This document shows positions 6,988-11,651 of a DNA stretch of 11,651 nucleotides, piece after piece (within the stretch, counting starts at the first letter, position 1; the number at the start of each line of letters is the position of its first letter). Location: NCBI GenBank assembly GCA_963929765.1, contig CAWVKD010000029.1, positions 1-11,651 of the forward strand, given 5' to 3'. The notes under the pieces were generated by a model. That model was given only the letters and a program-made list of their open reading frames with translations. It searched no databases and was not told where the DNA came from. Source of the DNA: RGIG529 sp963929765. GTDB lineage: Bacteria; Bacillota; Clostridia; Oscillospirales; Oscillospiraceae. Made by a program: the position numbers and the translations under genes.

Positions 6988-7409
6988 GTGTCTCAACTTA
7001 GTGGGGAATAAAAGAAAGGGGTTCAAGAGGAAACCAATTCAACTTGTTTACGAATATTCACTCCATTAAAATGGTAACAAAAAAGAAACGAAAAGAGGAT
7101 AAAAACGAAAATAAAATTTTAACAAATGAAGACAGGAAATTGATGAAGATAAAAAGTGATACACGGAGAAAAAACGGTCGCATTCTTGTAGATTTCAACC
7201 TATATTTGTCGAAAGTTAAAGAAAAGAATAAAAAAATTTTTTCCAAATGGCAAAAAAGATATTTTATTTTCCACATGAGAAGGAAAAGTTCAAAAAAATT
7301 AGTAATACCAATGGATACAGTGGTTTCAGGAATAGTAACAATTTGTAACTTTACATTAAGGAAAACGAAGACTATCGCATGATGAAATTTTACTTTTTGT
7401 ATTTTTTTG
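6988..7409. other. A-rich intergenic stretch without a convincing gene
   Basis: About 420 bases separate the divergent thi-operon and hydrolase promoters. The plus strand is strongly A-rich, with runs such as AAAAAAATTTTTT near 7232-7246. A plus frame from TTG 7044 to 7382 would give a 112-residue, very lysine/arginine-rich product, and a minus frame covers the same stretch. Neither has a good ribosome binding site or recognisable motifs, and both look like by-products of base composition. A short dyad GTAACAATTTGTAAC lies at 7335-7349. I see no RNA gene or repeat otherwise. Confidence 0.5.
7335..7349. promoter_or_regulatory. Possible operator-like dyad upstream of the wall-hydrolase promoter
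   Basis: GTAACAATTTGTAAC is symmetrical apart from its centre and one A/A position in each arm (GT-ACAA / TTGT-AC). It lies about 60 bases upstream of the -35 box at 7410. The composition is AT-rich, so chance is a real alternative. Confidence 0.2.
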
Positions 7410-7438
7410 TTGCCAAATTCATATGTTTGAGATATACT
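7410..7438 (+). promoter_or_regulatory. Sigma-A promoter of the cell-wall hydrolase gene
   Basis: TTGCCA (7410-7415) and TATACT (7433-7438) are separated by 17 bases. The RBS AAGGAG (7460-7465) and start codon follow within 35 bases. A vegetative-type promoter argues against expression only in the forespore. Confidence 0.7.
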
Positions 7439-7472
7439 AAGTGTGTTCCAAATTGGAAAAAGGAGTGAAATG

Positions 7473-8297
7473 ATGAAACGAAACGTACGAACCATCTTTC
7501 TATTCTGTGTGCTTACTGCTTTGCTAAGTACCATGTTTGTCGGGTATGCAGCTAATCAGACAACACTGATCGTGGATGGGAAAACAAGTACAATTGAAAC
7601 CAAAACCATCAATGGAAATACTTATGTACCGATTCGTGTTTTTTGCCAAGCAATGGAAGACTGCGATATTACCTGGAATGGTGAGACAGAAGTAGCCACT
7701 GTTACATGCCATGGATTAAGCATGAAAGTGGATGCTGATCTGTTGTATGTAGAGGCAAATGGAAGATACTTTTACATGCCTTATGGTGTATATCGAGGAA
7801 ATGGCGCATTATTTTTGCCAGTTACATTACTTGCAAAGTGCTTCAATTCCGATGTATATTGGACAGAAGATCATCAAGCACTACAGGTAACACGCAAGGG
7901 TGGATCTTTGCCGTCTGCTGATTCCTTTTATGATGCAACCGATCTTTATTGGCTGTCCCGCATTGTCTATGCAGAGAGCGGCGGAGAGCCATTGCAAGGG
8001 AAAATAGCTGTAGGCAACGTAGTACTGAACCGTGTGAATAACAGCCGATTCCCTTCAACGGTATATGGTGTCATTTTCCAGAAGAATCAATTTTCTCCAG
8101 CCTCTAGTGGCAGTATTTATAGAACACCCAATGAAGAAAGTGTTATTGCAGCCAAGATTGCATTAGAAGGGTATCAAGTTGCTGGAAACAGTTTGTTTTT
8201 CTTGAACCGTGCCATTGCCACAAGCAGTTGGATGGAAAGAAATTGTGACTATGTTGCTACCATTGGACACCATACGTTTTATACACTGGCTTCGTAA
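7473..8297 (+). CDS. Secreted cell-wall hydrolase: stalk domain plus SleB-type catalytic domain
   Basis: The 274-residue product starts with a signal peptide (MKRN, hydrophobic core about 8-22, likely cleavage after VGYA near residue 26). A copper-amine-oxidase-N-terminal-like stalk domain (about 28-142) follows, with paired NGNTYVPIRVFCQ and GALFLPVTLLAKCF units, a known surface-attachment module in Clostridia. The C-terminal domain (about 155-274) matches Hydrolase_2/SleB: LYWLSRIVYAESGGEP with the likely catalytic Glu168, GKIAVGNVVLNRV, a QFSP motif, and GHHTFYTLAS at the end. It probably cleaves peptidoglycan as a lytic transglycosylase or amidase outside the membrane. Start ATG 7473 is 7 bases after AAGGAG; the ATG at 7470 is only 4 bases away. 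It is monocistronic, with its own promoter and terminator. A role in spore cortex lysis or in vegetative wall turnover cannot be decided here. Confidence 0.92.
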   Translation: MKRNVRTIFLFCVLTALLSTMFVGYAANQTTLIVDGKTSTIETKTINGNTYVPIRVFCQAMEDCDITWNGETEVATVTCHGLSMKVDADLLYVEANGRYFYMPYGVYRGNGALFLPVTLLAKCFNSDVYWTEDHQALQVTRKGGSLPSADSFYDATDLYWLSRIVYAESGGEPLQGKIAVGNVVLNRVNNSRFPSTVYGVIFQKNQFSPASSGSIYRTPNEESVIAAKIALEGYQVAGNSLFFLNRAIATSSWMERNCDYVATIGHHTFYTLAS

Positions 8298-8315
8298 TTC
8301 GCAATAAGTATGTAG

Positions 8316-8362
8316 ACAAAAACACCGCACTGCTGAGTCAACCAGCAGCGTGGTGTTTTTGT
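8316..8362. terminator. Bidirectional rho-independent terminator between the hydrolase gene and ychF
   Basis: Arms ACAAAAACACC (8316-8326) and GGTGTTTTTGT (8352-8362) are perfectly complementary. The stem continues through CTGCTG/CAGCAG to a 7-nt loop, with one wobble and one mismatch. The flanking A-run and T-run let it work in both directions, as expected between the convergent genes. Confidence 0.93.
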
Positions 8363-8385
8363 TATTAAAAGAGAATAAGGAAAAG

Positions 8386-9480
8386 TTAAACATTGAAGCG
8401 GAAGAGAACTACATCACCATCTTGCATAACATATTCTTTTCCTTCGCTGCGTACGAGCCCTTTTTCCTTTGCGGCAGTTATGCTGCCACATTGCTTTAAA
8501 ATATCGAAGGGAACAACTTCAGCTCGGATAAATCCTCGTTCAAAATCACTATGGATTTTTCCGGCAGCTTGAGGGGCTTTTGTCCCACGGGTAATTGTCC
8601 ATGCACGTACTTCATCTGGGCCAGCTGTCAAGTAAGAAATGAGACCAAGCAATTCATAGGAACATTGAATAAGACGATCAAGACCCGATTCGGATAATCC
8701 TAGTTCTTCCAGAAAGAGCCCTTTTTCCTCGGCAGGAAGTTGGGCAATTTCCTGTTCTGTTTTTGCACAAATAGGGAGAACAAGAGAACCTTCTTTATCG
8801 GCCAGTTTTTTTACGGCACAATAATAAAGATTTTTTTCAGGTCCGGCTGCGAATGTTGCTTCATCCATATTAGCTGCATAAATGACCTTTTTGAGAGTCA
8901 AAAGTTCTGAGGTTCGGATAATATCCATATCCTCTTTTGTACAATCGAAACTGCGAGCTGGAAGCCCTTTGTTTAAATGTTCTAATAAGTTGGTAAATAA
9001 AGCAGCCTCTTGCATATACTTTTTATCGCCTTTAGAAGCTTTTCTTGCTTTTTCAATTCTGCGTTCTACCATTTCCATATCCGCAAGAGCAAGTTCCAAA
9101 TTGATGATTTCAATATCACGCAGAGGGTCTGTATTTCCTTCCACGTGTATAACATTTTCATCATCAAAACAACGGACTACATGGATGATGGCGTCAGTCA
9201 TACGAATATTAGATAAAAATTGATTTCCTAAGCCTTCTCCTTTTGATGCCCCACGAACGAGCCCTGCAATATCTACAAATTCAATGGTGGCCGGTGTATA
9301 TTTTTTGGGGGAATACATTTGAGCAAGATAATCGAGCCGTTTATCTGGAACAGAAACGATTCCTACATTGGGATCAATGGTACAAAAAGGATAATTAGCG
9401 GATTCAGCGCCGGCGTTGGTAATAGCATTGAAAAGTGTGGACTTGCCTACATTGGGAAGCCCAACGATTCCTAATTTCAT
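8386..9480 (-). CDS. ychF: Redox-regulated ribosome-binding ATPase YchF (Obg family)
   Basis: YchF/EngD is a universally conserved Obg-family P-loop NTPase that binds ribosomes and, unlike its relatives, prefers ATP. The 364-residue length is standard. The P-loop is GLPNVGKST (7-15), the switch II/G3 is DIAG (70-73) followed by GASKGEGLGNQFLSNIR, and the altered G4 NMDE (204-207) in place of NKxD explains the ATP preference in this family. A coiled-coil segment lies near residues 125-175, and the C-terminal TGS domain (about 280-364) ends in GDVVLFRFNV. ATG 9480 has AAAGGA about 9 bases upstream and a consensus promoter further up. The gene is monocistronic and convergent with the wall hydrolase, sharing its terminator. 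Confidence 0.97.
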   Translation of the reverse strand: MKLGIVGLPNVGKSTLFNAITNAGAESANYPFCTIDPNVGIVSVPDKRLDYLAQMYSPKKYTPATIEFVDIAGLVRGASKGEGLGNQFLSNIRMTDAIIHVVRCFDDENVIHVEGNTDPLRDIEIINLELALADMEMVERRIEKARKASKGDKKYMQEAALFTNLLEHLNKGLPARSFDCTKEDMDIIRTSELLTLKKVIYAANMDEATFAAGPEKNLYYCAVKKLADKEGSLVLPICAKTEQEIAQLPAEEKGLFLEELGLSESGLDRLIQCSYELLGLISYLTAGPDEVRAWTITRGTKAPQAAGKIHSDFERGFIRAEVVPFDILKQCGSITAAKEKGLVRSEGKEYVMQDGDVVLFRFNV

Positions 9481-9523
9481 TTTATATCGTCCTTTCTAAT
9501 GAACACACAACCATATAGCATGT

Positions 9524-9552
9524 ATTATACCGAAATCTAGGACGAAAGGCAA
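9524..9552 (-). promoter_or_regulatory. Sigma-A promoter of ychF
   Basis: On the minus strand TTGCCT (9547-9552) and a perfect TATAAT (9524-9529) are separated by 17 bases. The expected transcription start is about 40 bases upstream of the ychF ATG. Confidence 0.8.
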
Positions 9553-9649
9553 GAGGTGGAAGAAAATGAAAGCAAACCTGGCTATTTTCTGCGATTGCGA
9601 TGTAGAATGATTTGTTCAATATGCAAAGAAGTTCATATTTTAAGTGATT

Positions 9650-9691
9650 AACGATAGGTTCTAACTTCTGAGGTAAGAACTAATCGTTTTT
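9650..9691 (+). terminator. Hairpin with T-run of unclear purpose upstream of tRNA-Leu
   Basis: Arms 9650-9662 and 9676-9688 pair in 11 of 13 positions (AACGAT / ATCGTT outer, GTTCT / AGAAC inner) around a 13-nt loop and are followed by TTTTT on the plus strand. No gene transcribed towards it is evident between the ychF promoter and this point, so it may end an unseen short transcript or insulate the tRNA gene. Confidence 0.5.
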
Positions 9692-9736
9692 ACTTTTAAT
9701 GACCATTCACAAAAGTGAAAAAAATAAAATTTCCTC

Positions 9737-9765
9737 TTGCAATTTGATTTAATATGTTGTATAAT
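9737..9765 (+). promoter_or_regulatory. Consensus sigma-A promoter of tRNA-Leu
   Basis: TTGCAA (9737-9742) and a perfect TATAAT (9760-9765) with a 17-base spacer lie 13 bases upstream of the tRNA 5' end. No -35/-10 pair of equal quality is nearby. Confidence 0.85.
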
Positions 9766-9778
9766 AACATCCAGTTTC

Positions 9779-9865
9779 GCCGGTGTGATGGAATTGGCAG
9801 ACGTGATGGACTCAAAATCCATTGGTAGCAATACCGTGTCGGTTCGAGTCCGACCACCGGCACCA
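9779..9865 (+). tRNA. tRNA-Leu (anticodon CAA)
   Basis: The 87-nt cloverleaf has acceptor arms GCCGGTG and CACCGGC, discriminator A and an encoded CCA. The anticodon stem ATGGA/TCCAT encloses loop CTCAAAA, giving anticodon CAA, which reads UUG leucine codons. The long variable arm (class II) and the T-arm GGTTCGAGTCC are clear. It stands alone with its own promoter and terminator. The 3' end of tRNA genes is a common integration target, and the sequence beyond it looks degraded, but no second copy of the 3' end is in the window. Confidence 0.97.
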
Positions 9866-9870
9866 AACCA

Positions 9871-9916
9871 AAATAATCCGAACTTGTTTACGATAGGAGA
9901 CAAGTTCGGATTATTT
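9871..9916 (+). terminator. Rho-independent terminator of tRNA-Leu
   Basis: AAATAATCCGAACTTGT (9871-9887) and ACAAGTTCGGATTATTT (9900-9916) are perfect 17-base inverted arms around a 12-nt loop. The stem is followed by GTTTTCTT. It begins five bases after the tRNA CCA. Confidence 0.92.
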
Positions 9917-10066
9917 GTTTTCTTCGACTGTTACGGAAAGCATGTACTTTCGAATGAGGTGAAGCTCAAACGCACCTCAAACTCAAGAGAGCCACAACAG
10001 AAGAAGCTATCCCTATAACACAAGAAGATCTTTAATGTGTTTATCTACTTCTGGTCCTATGAAAGC

Positions 10067-10111
10067 GTTGACTGATTCAGCGAAATTTTTTTTGCGATTA
10101 TCTCAGTCAAC
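10067..10111. repeat. Perfect 9-bp inverted repeat with a T8 tract in the loop
   Basis: GTTGACTGA (10067-10075) and TCAGTCAAC (10103-10111) are exact inverted copies, 27 bases apart. The enclosed segment holds eight T in a row. There is no T-run after the second arm, so it is not a normal terminator. It could be a binding site, a remnant of an insertion-sequence end pair, or chance. Confidence 0.45.
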
Positions 10112-10169
10112 AAGTGGGTGATATTGAATTCTGAGCTACTGCATTGTCTTCTTCACTTCCATCTCATAG

Positions 10170-10406
10170 GATTATTTCAGTATTTTTTCACTTTTCTTTA
10201 CGGTTTATGTATTCTATAAATTTGGAGGATTTTGTGATTATTTTATACAATTATTGGTCAATCGATTCTATTATTGCCTTTTAGCGGCGGTCAGTTTGCT
10301 GATTTCTACAGTAGGTATTGTTCTCACCTAGCTGGACTCCGAAATACCTCCTCCTAAAGCATACATGAACCTGTCCCTGTCACTGCTCCCGTTTTACAGA
10401 AGATGA
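10170..10406 (+). pseudogene. Possible remnant of a small membrane-protein gene
   Basis: A single frame from 10170 to TGA 10404-10406 is interrupted only by TAG 10329-10331. Before the stop it encodes a hydrophobic segment (LLAAVSLLISTVGIVLT) that looks like a membrane helix; after it comes LDSEIPPPKAYMNLSLSLL. A fair RBS (GGAGG, 10224-10228) precedes a GTG in another phase, which would suit a frameshifted start. No family is recognised, and random AT-rich sequence could also give this. Confidence 0.25.
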
Positions 10407-10573
10407 AACTCATTGGCAATTCGGCAGGTGATTTGAAAATGTGAGATGAATTGCTCTAGCCTGGTAATAGTGCGGTATCAGAACGGCAGAAACGGAATAT
10501 ACTGGTTACAAAGAAGCAAGGTCGCTGATCCGAGTGGAGAAACGCTTTGCATTTTTAGTTGTGGGGTGTGTTT

Positions 10574-11651
10574 ATGTGTGGAATTGCCGGATTTTGTAAT
10601 TTTAAAGTAGATTTTCTTCAAGATGCTGAGACGTGGAAACAGGTTCTCGCAAGGATGCGGAAAGCCATTGCACACCGAGGCCATGATCAGACAGGGGAAT
10701 ATCTGCAACACAATGCAGGGCTTTCCCATACTCGGCTCTCCATTCGTGATCTGGCTGGCGGTGCTCAGCCTATGCTGCGCCAACGGGGAGAAGGAGAATA
10801 TGGAATTGTCTACAACGGAGAAATTTATAACACGGAGGAACTGAAACAGGATTTGCTCAGTCGTGGCTACTCCTTTGAAACCACTTGTGACACAGAGGTG
10901 ATTCTCTATGGGTACATGGAATATGGCATGGAGGTGGCAAAAAAGCTCAACGGCATTTTTGCTTTCGCAATATGGGACGACAATCGCAATGCCCTGTTTC
11001 TCTGCCGGGATCGACTAGGAGTCAAACCCCTGTTTTATGCTGTGGAGGAGGACACTCTTGTATTTGGCTCAGAGCCCAAGGCCCTATTTGCCCACCCGCA
11101 GATCCATCCTAAGGCAGATTTAGACAGCTTTAGGGAAATCTTTGGAGTGGGTCCAGCAAGAACACCGGGTTGCGGTGTGTTCCGTGGCCTTCGAGAGGTA
11201 AAACCGGGCTGTATTCTGGAGTATTCCCACGAGAGAATGAAAGAGTCCCCCTATTGGTCATTGGAGGCAAAGCCACATACGGACAGTTATGCGCAGACAG
11301 TTGAAACTGTGTCCTGGCTATTGCAGGACGCAGTTAAAAGACAGTTGGTGTCCGATGTGCCGGTGTGCAGCTTTTTATCCGGCGGAATTGATTCCAGCGT
11401 AGTTACCGCTATTGCATCTCGACAATTGGGGCTGAACGGTCTTACTCTCAATACATTTTCGTTTGATTTTACCCATAATGATACCTGTTTTCAGTCTAAT
11501 GCCTTTCAACCTACCCGCGACCGCCCCTATGTAGATCAGGTGCTCACCCTTTATCCCCTTCATCATACCTATCTGGAGTGTGACGAGGCCACGTTGGCTG
11601 ACTTGCTGGAGGATGCGGTCCGGATGAAGGATTTGCCAGGAATGACCGATG
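10574..11651 (+). CDS. asnB: Asparagine synthetase, glutamine-hydrolysing (5' part, runs off the window)
   Basis: AsnB forms asparagine from aspartate, ATP and glutamine. The frame is open from ATG 10574 to the right edge (359 codons seen). The N-terminal class II glutaminase domain starts MCGIAGF with nucleophile Cys2, then AHRGHDQTGEY, LSHTRLSIRDL, VYNGEIYN (79-86) and DTE (106-108). LNGIFAFAIWD, CRDRLGVKPLFY and SEPKALFAHP lead to the synthetase domain, whose ATP-pyrophosphatase loop is SGGIDSS (269-275; Leu is usual in place of Ile). The end of the synthetase domain is missing. The RBS is weak (GGGGTG) and no clear promoter was found. Codons are richer in C and G than in the genes to the left, which may indicate a different history. 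A secondary-metabolite AsnB homologue is possible. Confidence 0.94.
   Translation, partial: MCGIAGFCNFKVDFLQDAETWKQVLARMRKAIAHRGHDQTGEYLQHNAGLSHTRLSIRDLAGGAQPMLRQRGEGEYGIVYNGEIYNTEELKQDLLSRGYSFETTCDTEVILYGYMEYGMEVAKKLNGIFAFAIWDDNRNALFLCRDRLGVKPLFYAVEEDTLVFGSEPKALFAHPQIHPKADLDSFREIFGVGPARTPGCGVFRGLREVKPGCILEYSHERMKESPYWSLEAKPHTDSYAQTVETVSWLLQDAVKRQLVSDVPVCSFLSGGIDSSVVTAIASRQLGLNGLTLNTFSFDFTHNDTCFQSNAFQPTRDRPYVDQVLTLYPLHHTYLECDEATLADLLEDAVRMKDLPGMTD

Larger units (their letters stand above)
9917..10573. other. Degenerate stretch between tRNA-Leu and the asparagine synthetase gene
   Basis: No intact gene was found in these 650 bases. Several short open frames in different phases look coding-like but are broken by stops. 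One is GEAQTHLKLKRA then TTEEAIPITQEDL, ending at TAA near 10033. Another is a hydrophobic frame, KKIFNVFIYFWSYESVD, then a TGA (10073-10075), then 47 more codons to TAA 10217. This pattern fits decaying genes, perhaps of a mobile or transport locus, but I recognise no family. Confidence 0.45.

Noticed and set aside
7058..7534. Minus-strand 158-codon frame upstream of the wall hydrolase
   Set aside because: It is Phe/Leu-rich because the opposite strand is A-rich, overlaps the hydrolase promoter and signal peptide, and has no RBS.
9566..9610. 14-codon peptide frame (MKANLAIFCDCDVE) with a fair RBS before the orphan hairpin
   Set aside because: It is too short to support without conservation, has no run of regulatory codons typical of a leader peptide, and no structural gene follows for it to control except the tRNA.
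9661..9903. Minus-strand 80-codon frame covering the tRNA gene, with a GAGGRTRTD-type peptide
   Set aside because: This is the antisense translation of a class II tRNA and its terminator, a well-known source of false small proteins.
9737..10018. Plus-strand 93-codon frame starting in the tRNA promoter
   Set aside because: It reads through the tRNA-Leu and its terminator; the coding appearance is caused by the structured RNA.
10478..10783. Minus-strand and plus-strand frames at the start of the asparagine synthetase gene
   Set aside because: They overlap the clear AsnB frame (MCGIAGF onwards) in other phases and show no motifs.
1..11651. CRISPR array, toxin-antitoxin pair or phage-defence locus
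   Set aside because: No spaced direct repeats and no proteins of such families were seen; nearly all intact genes are core metabolism.

Overview
The window looks like a chromosomal segment of a low-GC, spore-former-type Firmicute (Bacillota, most likely Clostridia). This rests on the gatC-gatA-gatB order, strong AAGGAG ribosome binding sites, TTG/GTG starts, a stalk-domain/SleB-type wall hydrolase and a CCA-encoding tRNA-Leu with a consensus sigma-A promoter. The species is not identifiable by eye.

Layout, left to right. (1) Positions 2-139 (+) hold the last 45 codons of a gene that resembles the C-terminus of a large serine recombinase (DUF4368 type), so the left edge may be the end of an integrated element. 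A short spacer with a 10-bp tandem repeat and a dyad separates it from gatB. (2) Positions 250-3502 (-) hold gatC-gatA-gatB, a tightly packed operon for the trimeric tRNA-dependent amidotransferase. It is preceded by a long hairpin plus U-tract that may terminate the upstream operon or attenuate gatCAB. (3) Positions 3715-6931 (-) hold an overlapping thiamin salvage operon: DUF1294 membrane protein, thiM, thiE, a HAD phosphatase and thiD. It has a consensus promoter but no TPP riboswitch that I can see. ThiM supplies thiazole phosphate, ThiD supplies HMP-PP and ThiE joins them to thiamin phosphate; the HAD enzyme is a candidate phosphatase in the same pathway. (4) An A-rich intergenic stretch is followed by a secreted cell-wall hydrolase (7473-8297, +) with a consensus promoter and a strong bidirectional terminator, convergent with ychF/engD (8386-9480, -). 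(5) A tRNA-Leu(CAA) with its own promoter and terminator lies at 9779-9865. (6) About 650 bp of apparently decayed sequence follows. It contains remnants of hydrophobic reading frames interrupted by stops and a 9-bp inverted repeat. (7) A glutamine-hydrolysing asparagine synthetase begins at 10574 (+) and runs open off the right edge. Its codon use is visibly more G/C-rich than the genes to the left.

Most of the window is ordinary core metabolism. The least explained parts are the recombinase/gatB junction, the gatC leader hairpin, the riboswitch-less thi operon with its HAD gene, and the degenerate stretch between the tRNA and asnB. I found no clear evidence of a wholly new system.
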